Below are positions 9,175 through 17,338 of a DNA stretch of 29,342 nt, piece by piece. The DNA lies in assembly GCA_050725495.1 (NCBI GenBank), contig JBOHHM010000143.1:1-29342 (forward strand). The letters are read 5' to 3'. This DNA comes from JBOHHM01 sp050725495. GTDB taxonomy: Bacteria; Pseudomonadota; Gammaproteobacteria; Burkholderiales; Burkholderiaceae_C. The position numbers and the translations under genes are program-made. The notes beneath the pieces are model-generated. The model was given only the letters and a program-made list of their open reading frames with translations. It ran no database searches and was not told where the DNA came from. The stretch's first letter is position 1. Each line of letters opens with the position of its first letter.

Positions 9175-11457
9175 ATGCTTGAGCGAATTGCAGAGGTACA
9201 AGGAATAGGGTTACTGCACCAAGCCAATGGCAAACCATATACGTGCCAGAAGGCAACGTTGATCTATGCGGACAACGGCCGCGGTAAGTCAACACTGGCG
9301 ACTCTTCTGCGTTCGGTGTCCACCGGAGATGCCTCGTTGATCGCAGATCGCAAGACGGTTGATGGAGCCCTCCCGCCGAAGGCTGTTCTGCATTTCAACA
9401 GCGGTCACAAGGTGTCATTTGACGCTGGCGCCTGGTCGGAACAACGCCCTGAGGTCCTGGTCTTCGACGCTGACTTCATCGAACACAACGTCCACTCGGG
9501 AGGATCCGTAAGCACCGGCCATCGGAAGAACCTCCTTGAGTTCGCATTGGGTGAGGCCGCCGTGGCGGCTCGTTCGGCCGTCGAGAAGGCCACGAACGAT
9601 GCCAAGGTCGAGACAGGCAAGGTCCAGGCGCTAGCGGCTCAGTTGTCCGGGCATCACGCGGGTATGACCTTGCAACAATTCGAAAAGCTTCCGAAAGTTC
9701 CTGATGCGGATGTTCAGGTAGGTGTGCTGCAGAAGCGAATTGTCGCTGCCGGGAACGTTGCTGCAATAGTCGCGAAGCCGCTCCCCGTAACGGCGGTAGA
9801 GCCAACGTTCGACCTTGCAAGCATCTTCGCCGACCTCGGCACGTCGCTCAAAGACGTACATGCGGACGCGGAAAAAACGGTGAAGCAGCACGCGGAAAAG
9901 CTCGGTAGCAAGGCCGCTGAAGGCTGGCTAAGTCAAGGGCATCAGTTCGACGACGGCAAGACGTGTCCGTATTGCGGTCAGGGTACCGTCGGCAACGACC
10001 TGATCCAGGCGTATCAAACGCACTTCAACGTTGCGTACGCAGCCCTCAAGGCGAAGGTCGCTTCTTTGCACGGGGCCGTTCACACTGCCACGGCATCAAC
10101 AATCGTTGGAGTTTTCGCGCAGGCGGTGGCGGTGGCGGCGGCACACGCCAACGCTTGGGCAGAGTATGTCAAGACAGAGCCGATCGTGTTCGACGCAGAG
10201 GCTGCTCAAGCAGCGTTGGCTGATCTTCAGGCGCTACTACTCAACCTTTGCGACAAGAAGCAGGCTGCGCCCAGCGAATCTGCAGGGAGTGTTGAAGATC
10301 TCGAACTAGCGAAGAGCCTATGGGACAAGGTACTTACTTGCATGCACACAGCAAATGATGCAATCAATGCGGCCAATGCGCTGATCTCGACCTACAAAGG
10401 CCAACTGGCGACCGAGAACGCTCAACAACTCCAGCAGCAAGTTCAACATCTTCAGGCATGCAAGCGGCGGCACGACTCGATAGTTGTCGGTCTCTTCAGT
10501 CAGTTGGCCACAGCCAGATTTGCAGCGGATGCTGCTGAGAAGATAAAGAAGGGGGCGCGTGACAATCTCGATACGCTCATGACGGCAACGTTGGCCAAGT
10601 ACGAAAAGGCCATCAATTCGTTACTGAAGAACTTCGGCGCATCGTTCAGCATCAAGGGCATGGGCGCCAACTTCAGGGGGGCAGCACCGCGCACCGAATA
10701 TGGGCTGCAGCTTCGAGGCAAAGATGTAGCGCTGGATGGCGGTTCGCCGACCTTCGCTACGGCATTGAGCGAAGGTGACAAGAGAACTTTGGCCTTCGCA
10801 TTCTTCATCGCCAGCGCGATGGCCGATCCCAAGCTGGGAACGCGGACCATTGTCATCGACGATCCAATGTGCAGCTTGGACCTGAACCGCAAGCATCACA
10901 CCAGAGCTGTCCTGAAGAGATTGCACTCGAAGGCCGAGCAACTTGTAGTGCTGGCTCACGATCCTTACTTCATCCGTGATCTGCGAGATTCGCTCAGGAA
11001 AGACGACAGCGCAGCGGCAATCGCGCTCTTTCAACTTGGTCTGGCGCCTGGTGACTACACAAACTTCGAGTCGCTCGACGTTGACAAGGTGTGCGAGTCG
11101 GTCTACTTCCAACACCACCGGGTACTAAATGAATTCGCTGCAGGCAACGGAGGAGATCCAAAGGCTGTCGCAAAAGCCATCCGTCCAATGCTCGAAGGCT
11201 ACCTCCACCGTCGGTTCCCAGGGCTTGTACCCAAATCGCTGATGTTCGGTCAGGTGCTCGCACTCATTCGAGACGCAGTACCACCGAGCCCTTTGTGTCA
11301 CGCAAAGAACATGGTCGATGAACTGAACGAGATCAACGAGTACGCTGGGCAGTTTCATCATGACGCAAACCCTAGTGCAGATGCTGTTGCTGTCATTGCC
11401 AGTGAGTTGAAGATCTACGTTGACCGCGCTCTTAGTGCTGTGCACAAGGGTGCGTAG
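9175..11457 (+). CDS. AAA_13-type ATPase with zinc hook (RloC-like)
   Basis: 760 aa, ATG 9175 preceded by AAGGAGA at good spacing. Split ABC-type ATPase: Walker A-like ADNGRGKST (32-40, the first glycine replaced by alanine), signature LSEGDKR (531-537), Walker B VIDDP (D562, D563) and H-loop H595. The middle is helical and contains the zinc-hook motif CPYCGQ (264-269), as in Rad50 and RloC. After the ATPase comes a C-terminal region with R670-x3-E674 and FHHD (H728, H729). RloC and PrrC are anticodon nucleases with an R-x3-E...H triad; the spacing here differs, so nuclease activity is only possible. GC in lines I counted is 47-60%, below the neighbours, suggesting separate acquisition. Confidence 0.82.
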   Translation: MLERIAEVQGIGLLHQANGKPYTCQKATLIYADNGRGKSTLATLLRSVSTGDASLIADRKTVDGALPPKAVLHFNSGHKVSFDAGAWSEQRPEVLVFDADFIEHNVHSGGSVSTGHRKNLLEFALGEAAVAARSAVEKATNDAKVETGKVQALAAQLSGHHAGMTLQQFEKLPKVPDADVQVGVLQKRIVAAGNVAAIVAKPLPVTAVEPTFDLASIFADLGTSLKDVHADAEKTVKQHAEKLGSKAAEGWLSQGHQFDDGKTCPYCGQGTVGNDLIQAYQTHFNVAYAALKAKVASLHGAVHTATASTIVGVFAQAVAVAAAHANAWAEYVKTEPIVFDAEAAQAALADLQALLLNLCDKKQAAPSESAGSVEDLELAKSLWDKVLTCMHTANDAINAANALISTYKGQLATENAQQLQQQVQHLQACKRRHDSIVVGLFSQLATARFAADAAEKIKKGARDNLDTLMTATLAKYEKAINSLLKNFGASFSIKGMGANFRGAAPRTEYGLQLRGKDVALDGGSPTFATALSEGDKRTLAFAFFIASAMADPKLGTRTIVIDDPMCSLDLNRKHHTRAVLKRLHSKAEQLVVLAHDPYFIRDLRDSLRKDDSAAAIALFQLGLAPGDYTNFESLDVDKVCESVYFQHHRVLNEFAAGNGGDPKAVAKAIRPMLEGYLHRRFPGLVPKSLMFGQVLALIRDAVPPSPLCHAKNMVDELNEINEYAGQFHHDANPSADAVAVIASELKIYVDRALSAVHKGA

Positions 11458-11541
11458 CAGCCTCACCCTGAGAGCATCTGACCAGCGCATCGCGCTTGAT
11501 GCCAAGACCTTGAACACACATATGACCTGGAACTGAACTTG

Positions 11542-13290
11542 ATGGTAAAGGCGAAACTAGAACTCACCTGGATCGGCAAGGACGCGCGGCCCAAGCTGGA
11601 GCCGCGCATCCTGCTGGAGGATCCGGCCAGGAGTCATCATGCGAAGCATCGGGTGACGGAAAACGACCTCTTCGACAACCGGCTGATCTTCGGCGACAAC
11701 CTGTTGACGCTGAAGGCGCTGGAGCAGGAGTTCGCGGGCAAGGTGAAGTGCGTCTATATCGATCCGCCATTCAACACCGGCGCCGCATTCGAACATTACG
11801 ACGATAGTCTGGAACATTCGATCTGGTTAGGCCTAATGCGTGATCGGCTTCAACTGATTCGCAAGCTTCTTCGGCCCGACGGGTTTCTTTGCTGCCATAT
11901 CGACGATTCTGAGGGCCACTACCTCAAGGTGTTGTTGGACGAGGTGTTCGAGCGGAACAACTACTTGGCGACGCTCTACGTGCAAGTTCGGTATGCGGAG
12001 AAGACGCTCAAACAGGACATGGATTTTCACAAGCAAGTCGAGCAAATTCATGTTTATCGGAGCGCATATGGGGCCAAGCCATTTTTAGAGAAGAAGGATG
12101 TAGGGTTTGAAAAGTTCAAGTTTTCTGTAAAGGAGCTTGCGTCGGGACGAACCGTGATCCTAGGCGGGAAGTCTGTGACGATCTTCCCAAAGGGCACTTG
12201 GTCGCTTATCGAAGAACAGGGGCATGTTGACGGGCTCAAGGAAATTTGGGCTACCGGAACCATCCTGGATGGGAATTCATCGGGCAGGTTTTTTCGGGAC
12301 TACTTGACTGGTCGTGTGTCCGACGATGGTCTAGGAGCACTTTACAAGGTCGAGGGAATCGGGGACGACGGACTTGGATATCGCTACTTCACAGGCCCCG
12401 CCCGAGCAACGGCTACCAAAGGAAAGTATTACCAGGGCGTCCCTGTGGCGCAGCGCGAAGTAGATGCTGAGGCATCGACACTACCGATCGAAAACTTTTA
12501 CGACTTGGCAGGGAGTTTCGGCAACTGCCGGGGTGAAGGTGGCGTTGACTTTCGAGGCGGAAAGAAGCCAAAAACACTCTTGAAGATATTGCTAGATCGG
12601 TTCTCTCAACCCGGCGATTGGGTGATGGACTCGTTTGCTGGGTCGGGGACGACTGCAGCGGTAGCGCACAAAATGCGACGGCGTTGGATCACGATAGAGC
12701 TCGGTGATCACTGCCATACACACGTAATCCCGCGACTGAAGAAGATTGTTGAGGGTGAGGATCAAAGTGGAGTCACTGAGGCCACCGGTTGGAAAGGCGG
12801 CGGGGGCTTCCGCTACTACCGCCTGGCACCCAGCCTGCTGCAGCAGGACCGCTGGGGCCAGTGGGTGGTCAACAAGAACTACAACGCCGAGATGCTGGCG
12901 GCGGCCATCTGCAAGCTCGAAGGCTTCACCTACGCGCCGAGCGCCGACCTGTACTGGCAGCACGGCCACAGCACCGAGAGCGATTTCATCTACGTCACCA
13001 CGCAGAGCCTGAACGCCGAGGCTTTGCAGGCCCTGTCCGAAGAGGTGGGGCCACAGCGCACGCTGCTGGTGTGCTGCGGCGCGTTCCGGAGCGATGCCAG
13101 CCGCTGGGCCAACCTCACGGTCAAGAAAATCCCCAAGATGGTGTTGCAAAAGTGCGAGTGGGGGCATGACGACTACAGCCTGAACGTGGAGAACCTGCCG
13201 CAGGCACAGCCCTCACCCCCGGCCCCTCTCCCGAAGGGCGAAGGGAGCAGGGTGCCGCAGGCCGGCTTGTTTGATGGCGGCGAGGCCTAA
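11542..13290 (+). CDS. mod: Type III-like DNA adenine methyltransferase (Mod)
   Basis: 582 aa from ATG 11542 (a TTG directly before it is an alternative). The catalytic motif DPPFNTG (D74) comes before the SAM-binding motif FAGSG (365-369), the order of beta-class N6-adenine methyltransferases such as type III Mod subunits. Between them is the target-recognition region, ending near GGKKPKTLL. The C-terminal part (WKGGGGFRYYRL onward) is typical of the longer Mods paired with DEAD-box Res. About 11795-12790 is lower in GC and uses different codons from both ends, pointing to an exchanged specificity segment. The last residues include PSPPAPLPKGEG, encoded by a dispersed repeat. It would both methylate the host DNA and give Res its sequence specificity. 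Confidence 0.92.
   Translation: MVKAKLELTWIGKDARPKLEPRILLEDPARSHHAKHRVTENDLFDNRLIFGDNLLTLKALEQEFAGKVKCVYIDPPFNTGAAFEHYDDSLEHSIWLGLMRDRLQLIRKLLRPDGFLCCHIDDSEGHYLKVLLDEVFERNNYLATLYVQVRYAEKTLKQDMDFHKQVEQIHVYRSAYGAKPFLEKKDVGFEKFKFSVKELASGRTVILGGKSVTIFPKGTWSLIEEQGHVDGLKEIWATGTILDGNSSGRFFRDYLTGRVSDDGLGALYKVEGIGDDGLGYRYFTGPARATATKGKYYQGVPVAQREVDAEASTLPIENFYDLAGSFGNCRGEGGVDFRGGKKPKTLLKILLDRFSQPGDWVMDSFAGSGTTAAVAHKMRRRWITIELGDHCHTHVIPRLKKIVEGEDQSGVTEATGWKGGGGFRYYRLAPSLLQQDRWGQWVVNKNYNAEMLAAAICKLEGFTYAPSADLYWQHGHSTESDFIYVTTQSLNAEALQALSEEVGPQRTLLVCCGAFRSDASRWANLTVKKIPKMVLQKCEWGHDDYSLNVENLPQAQPSPPAPLPKGEGSRVPQAGLFDGGEA
13210..13252 (+). repeat. in-frame dispersed repeat encoding PAPLPKGEG
   Basis: The stretch starting CCCTCACCCCCGGCCCCTC and ending in GGGAGCAGGG has CTCCC/GGGAG arms. 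It matches a short GC-rich palindromic repeat that I recall in many proteobacterial genomes, often translated as SPPAPLPKGEG. It lies in frame near the C-terminus of Mod, about 13 codons before the stop. Confidence 0.6.
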
Positions 13291-13431
13291 ATGGAGACCC
13301 GGTCCACGTTACTAAGTGCGTTCATTTCCGAGACAGTGTCTCGGAAATCGAAGGCTTTATGCTGCCCTCGTCGGATTCGTCACGCACTGCGTGTCGAATT
13401 GCCGCAGTCTGTAAGTGGGGGCTGCGCATGA
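13291..13431 (+). CDS. 46-aa small ORF linking mod to rhuM
   Basis: ATG 13291 follows the mod stop TAA (13288-13290) with no gap, and its TGA at 13429-13431 overlaps the rhuM ATG as ATGA. GCGAGG lies about five bases upstream of the ATG as a possible ribosome site. The product starts METRSTLLSAFISETVSRKS and ends in a basic, cysteine-containing tail (CCPRRIRHALR). I do not recognise it. The perfect fit between neighbours suggests either a real coupled gene or the remains of one. Codons 12-19 carry a 25-bp palindrome. No translation evidence is available. Confidence 0.4.
   Translation: METRSTLLSAFISETVSRKSKALCCPRRIRHALRVELPQSVSGGCA
13324..13348. repeat. 25-bp palindrome upstream of rhuM
   Basis: The left arm ATTTCCGAGACA is followed by a single G and then its exact 12-base reverse complement. 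It lies 80 bp before the rhuM start, within the 46-codon ORF, where it encodes ISETVSRK. It could be an operator for a dimeric repressor (RhuM itself has a helix-turn-helix-like N-terminus) or an mRNA hairpin between mod and rhuM. Confidence 0.93.
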
Positions 13432-14483
13432 GTGGCGAGTTCTTGCTCTATCAGGCGCCTGATGGTAGCGCACGCATACAGGTTCGACTGGAGGACCAGT
13501 CACTCTGGATGACCCAGCAGCAATTGGCCGACCTCTACGACAGCACGCCGCAAAACATCACACAGCACATCCGTGCGATCTATGCCGAGAGCGAACTGAC
13601 CGAGGCGGCAACCTGTAAGCCGTACTTACAGGTTCGCACCGAGGCCGGGCGTCAGGTTAGCCGCAGCCTCAAGCACTACAACCTGGATGTGGTCATCGCC
13701 ATCGGCTATCGCGTCCGTTCGCACCGCGGCACCCAATTCCGCTACTGGGCGACCGAGACGCTCAAGGCGTATCTGGTCAAAGGCTTCGTGCTGGACGATG
13801 AGCGCTTCAAGTCGGGCAAGGACGATGTCTACTTCGAGGAACTGCTCGCGCGCATCCGCGACATCCGCTCGTCCGAGAAGGTGTTCTGGAAGAAGGTGCT
13901 CGACATCTACGCCACCAGCATGGACTACGACCCGTCCACCGAGGTGTCGCAGCGCTTCTTTGCCACGGTGCAGAACAAGATGCACTGGGCCGCGCACGGG
14001 CACACGGCGGCCGAATTGATCGCCCTGCGCGCGGACGCCAAGCTGCCGAACATGGGCCTGACGAGCTGGGCCGGCGCCTCCAAGGGCGGCGCTATCCGCA
14101 AGGCCGACGTGAGCGTGGCGAAGAACTACCTCAACGAGGAAGAACTCGGCACGCTCAACCGCATCGTCAACGCCTACATCGAGATTGCGGAGCTGCAGGC
14201 CCAGGCACGCCGCCCGATGGCCATGCGCGACTGGGCAACCCGGCTGGACGACTTTCTGCGCATGACGGAGCGTGAGGTGCTGCCGCATGCCGGAAAGCTG
14301 GCCGCCGAGGTGGCGCAGGCCAAGGCGGAGGCTGAATTCGAAACTTTCAGGCAGCGCGAGCTGGCCGCCCCTTCCCGTGCTGAGCAGGACTTCGAGGCGG
14401 CGATTGCGCAGCCGGTCAAGCAGATTGAGAAGACGCGCAAGCCGCCCCCGCTGCCCGCGAAGAAGAAGGAGAGGGGCGAATGA
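13428..14483 (+). CDS. RhuM-family protein
   Basis: 351 aa from ATG 13428, preceded by GGGGG at six bases; the longer in-frame start at 13359 is rejected because its residues do not match the family. Typical RhuM features are present: an N-terminal helix-turn-helix-like part (SLWMTQQQLADLYDSTPQNITQHI, about 25-48), then YLQVRTEAG, LKHYNLDVVIAIGYRVRSHRGTQFRYWAT, KVFWKKVLDIYATSMDYDP, VQNKMHWAAHGHTAAELI and KNYLNEEELGTLNRIV. RhuM was named from a Salmonella pathogenicity island and is common in defence islands, often next to restriction genes; its activity is not known to me. It overlaps res by four bases (ATGA). Codons 61-69 hold a palindrome with an unusual TTA leucine codon. Confidence 0.9.
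   Translation: MSGEFLLYQAPDGSARIQVRLEDQSLWMTQQQLADLYDSTPQNITQHIRAIYAESELTEAATCKPYLQVRTEAGRQVSRSLKHYNLDVVIAIGYRVRSHRGTQFRYWATETLKAYLVKGFVLDDERFKSGKDDVYFEELLARIRDIRSSEKVFWKKVLDIYATSMDYDPSTEVSQRFFATVQNKMHWAAHGHTAAELIALRADAKLPNMGLTSWAGASKGGAIRKADVSVAKNYLNEEELGTLNRIVNAYIEIAELQAQARRPMAMRDWATRLDDFLRMTEREVLPHAGKLAAEVAQAKAEAEFETFRQRELAAPSRAEQDFEAAIAQPVKQIEKTRKPPPLPAKKKERGE
13610..13634. repeat. 10-bp inverted repeat inside rhuM
   Basis: The arm AACCTGTAAG (13610-13619) and its exact complement (13625-13634) flank a five-base loop CCGTA. It encodes TCKPYLQV. The symmetry requires TTA for L67 and TGT for cysteine, unusual choices in a 65% GC gene. Confidence 0.9.
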
Positions 14484-17320
14484 ATCTGGAAAACACCGTC
14501 CGTTCCGTGACCGGCCGTCTGAGCCTGCGCGAGCCCCAGGCCGAGAGCCTGCGCAAGCTGGCCACAGCGCTGGAGGCGGTGCCGGCGCTGCGCGACCACC
14601 AGGCGCGCTCGCCGCAGGAGTTGGCGGCCATGGTCGACGCCTTGAGGGCGCAGTTCCCCAAGCTGTCGGACTTCGAGCGCGACTTTCCGTCGCTGTGTTT
14701 CGCGCTGGCCACGGGCGTGGGCAAGACGCGGCTGATGGGCGCTTTCATCAGCTACCTGCACGCGGCCTATGGCTACAAGCATTTCTTCGTTCTGGCGCCC
14801 AACCTGACGATTTACGACAAGCTGATTCGGGATTTCACGCCCAACACGCCGAAGTATGTGTTCCAGGGCATTGCCGAGTTCGCGGTCACGCCGCCCGAAG
14901 TGATCACCGGAGAAACCTACGAGCAGCGCGGCGACCTGGTGTCGCAGGCCAGGTATTCGGCGGATGGGGCGCCGGTGCAGATCAACATCTTCAACATCTC
15001 GAAGATCAACTCCGAAGTGCGTGGCGGCAAGGCGCCGCGCATCAAGCGCTTGTCGGAATACCTGGGCGAGAGCTACTTCGACTACCTGGCCGGGCTGCCC
15101 GATCTCGTGCTGCTGATGGACGAGTCGCACCGCTACCGGGCCGGAGCGGGCGTGCGGGCATTGAACGAGCTCAAGCCAGTGCTGAGCCTGGAACTGACGG
15201 CCACGCCGTTCACCGAGTCCACCAAGGGGCCGGTGCCGTTCAAGAACGTGGTGATGGACTACCCGCTGGCGCAGGCCATCGATGACGGCTTCGTCAAGGA
15301 GCCGGCGGTGGTGACGCAGCAGAATTTCGACCCGTCGGCGCACAGCGCGGAGCAGTTGGAGCGCATCAAGCTGATGGACGGCGTGCGGGTGCACGAAGAG
15401 ACCAAGGTGCACTTGCTGACGTATTACGCAAATGCGGCGCAGCAAACGGGCGCGCGGCTGGTCAAGCCCTTCATGCTGGTGATCGCGCGCGACACCGCGC
15501 ACGCCGCGCAGTTGATGCAGCTGCTTTCGGCCGAGTTGTTCGAGGGCCGTTACGCGGGCAAGGTGATCCAGGTGGACAGCGGAACCACCAGTGACGCCGA
15601 GGGCGACGAGATCGTGCAGAAGCTGCTGGCCGTGGAAAGCTACGACGAGCCGACCGAGATCGTCATCCACGTCAACATGCTCAAGGAGGGCTGGGACGTG
15701 ACCAACCTCTACACCATCGTGCCGCTGCGTGCCGCCAACGCGCGCACGCTGATCGAGCAGTCCATCGGCCGTGGCCTGCGCCTGCCCTATGGCCGCAAGA
15801 CCGGCGTGGAGGTGGTGGACCGGCTGAACATCATCGCCCACGACAAGTTCCAGGAGGTGGTGGACGAGGCCGGGCGTGGCGATTCGCCGATCCGGCTGAA
15901 GCAGCTCAGGCTCGACCCCGTTGGCGATGGGGGCGGTGGCCTGCGCAGCGTGGCGGTGACGCCGACGATCAACGCGCTGCTGGGGATTGGCATGGGGAGC
16001 CCAGGCATCGCACAGCAGGGGCCTGGAACAGCGTCGCAGCTCACCGCCAGTGGCGCCTATGCGCCCGGTGCAACGCCGGCCACCGTGCTCTATACCGGCG
16101 AGCAGGCCAAGGTGGCCCAGGTCGCCATGGACGTGATCAACGATCTGAGCCGGGTGAACCGCAACGACGGCGAGGCAACGGCCGTCGTCGCGACGAGCGC
16201 GGCGCTGATACAGGCCGATGTGCAGGCGCAGGTCGTTCGCCGCGTAGAGGAGCTGGTGGCGCCAACCCAGGTCGAGCTGTTGCCGAAGCTTGGCAGCGAT
16301 GGGGGCCCGACCGTTGCCGACATCGTCAAGAAAACCATGGCGCTGGTGGCCGAGCACAGCATCGACATCCCGCGCATCCTGGTCAAACCCAAGGGCGCCG
16401 TGCAAGCGGGGTACAGGCCATTCATGCTCGATGTGTCGAAGATGAACTTCCAGCCGCAGGACCAGCAGCTCGTCGGCCGTGGTTTGCAGACTGGCAAGGA
16501 CGTGCTGTACGGCCAATCATCGACCATCGCCGAAGCGCGGCCGGAAGACTACATCGTCCGTGAGCTGATCGGCTTCGACGACGTGTCTTACGACGAGCAC
16601 GCGGACCTGATCTATGGCCTGGCCGGTCAGGTGGTGGCCCATTTCAGGGGGCGTCTGAAAACCCAAGATGGTGAAGAACGCGAGCTGCACAACGTGTTGG
16701 CGAATCAGTGCAAGGTCATTGCCGACAACATCCACGCCCAGATGGCGCAGCACTACTACGAGGACATCGGCGAGTCCGAGGTGGTGGTGAGCCAAGGCTT
16801 CACGCGGCTGTTGCCCAGCGCAGTGACGACAGAAGGCGACGTGCTGCCATTGCATCAACCGCCAGCCGATCGAAGCCGCATCGCGACCGTCGTTTACGGT
16901 GGCTTTGCCAGGTGCGCCTATACCACCCAGAAGTTCCACTCCGATACCGAGCGCGTGCTGGCGCAGATCCTGGAGCGCGATGCCCAGCGCTGGTTCCGGC
17001 CCGTGCAGGGGCAGTTCAACATCTACTACCGGCGCGGGGTGGAGCAGCCGGAATATCTGCCCGACTTCGTGGCCGCCACGTCAGACGCCAACTTGTTGAT
17101 CGAGACCAAGAAGGCGGCGGACGTCGATTCCGACGAGGTGCAAGCCAAGGCCAAGGCTGCTGTCGAGTGGTGCGCACACGCGTCGGCTTACTCGGCCAAA
17201 CACCGCGGTAAGCCGTGGCGGTATCTGCTGATTCCGCATGACGCGGTGCAGGTGAATGCGACGCTGGGCGCCTTGACGGCGCGATTTGTGTTGGTTGGTG
17301 CAAGCATCGGAAATGGGTGA
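14480..17320 (+). CDS. res: Type III-like restriction subunit (Res), helicase-nuclease
   Basis: 946 aa. Superfamily 2 helicase motifs are intact: Walker A TGVGKTRL (from 78), motif II DESH (214-217), motif III ELTATPFTE, and motif VI QSIGRGLRLPYGRKTG. The C-terminal nuclease has the PD-(D/E)XK signature: PD with D862 in YLPDFVA, then E875 and K877 in LIETKK. Type III Res enzymes pair with Mod, hydrolyse ATP to communicate along DNA, and cut near unmethylated sites. Its partner would be the Mod two genes upstream. It overlaps rhuM (ATGA) and ends only 18 bp before jetA. No frameshift or missing key residue is seen, so it is probably active. Confidence 0.92.
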   Translation: MNLENTVRSVTGRLSLREPQAESLRKLATALEAVPALRDHQARSPQELAAMVDALRAQFPKLSDFERDFPSLCFALATGVGKTRLMGAFISYLHAAYGYKHFFVLAPNLTIYDKLIRDFTPNTPKYVFQGIAEFAVTPPEVITGETYEQRGDLVSQARYSADGAPVQINIFNISKINSEVRGGKAPRIKRLSEYLGESYFDYLAGLPDLVLLMDESHRYRAGAGVRALNELKPVLSLELTATPFTESTKGPVPFKNVVMDYPLAQAIDDGFVKEPAVVTQQNFDPSAHSAEQLERIKLMDGVRVHEETKVHLLTYYANAAQQTGARLVKPFMLVIARDTAHAAQLMQLLSAELFEGRYAGKVIQVDSGTTSDAEGDEIVQKLLAVESYDEPTEIVIHVNMLKEGWDVTNLYTIVPLRAANARTLIEQSIGRGLRLPYGRKTGVEVVDRLNIIAHDKFQEVVDEAGRGDSPIRLKQLRLDPVGDGGGGLRSVAVTPTINALLGIGMGSPGIAQQGPGTASQLTASGAYAPGATPATVLYTGEQAKVAQVAMDVINDLSRVNRNDGEATAVVATSAALIQADVQAQVVRRVEELVAPTQVELLPKLGSDGGPTVADIVKKTMALVAEHSIDIPRILVKPKGAVQAGYRPFMLDVSKMNFQPQDQQLVGRGLQTGKDVLYGQSSTIAEARPEDYIVRELIGFDDVSYDEHADLIYGLAGQVVAHFRGRLKTQDGEERELHNVLANQCKVIADNIHAQMAQHYYEDIGESEVVVSQGFTRLLPSAVTTEGDVLPLHQPPADRSRIATVVYGGFARCAYTTQKFHSDTERVLAQILERDAQRWFRPVQGQFNIYYRRGVEQPEYLPDFVAATSDANLLIETKKAADVDSDEVQAKAKAAVEWCAHASAYSAKHRGKPWRYLLIPHDAVQVNATLGALTARFVLVGASIGNG

Positions 17321-17338
17321 CCGGAGGCCGAACCGTTC

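Noticed and set aside
14174..16516. 780-codon minus-strand open frame opposite res
   Set aside because: Antisense shadow of Res, whose helicase and nuclease motifs are intact on the + strand.
4411..17320. DISARM or BREX system
   Set aside because: An SNF2 helicase and a methylase are present, but no DrmA, DrmB, DrmC, PglZ or BrxC-like protein can be seen; Mod plus Res fits type III better.
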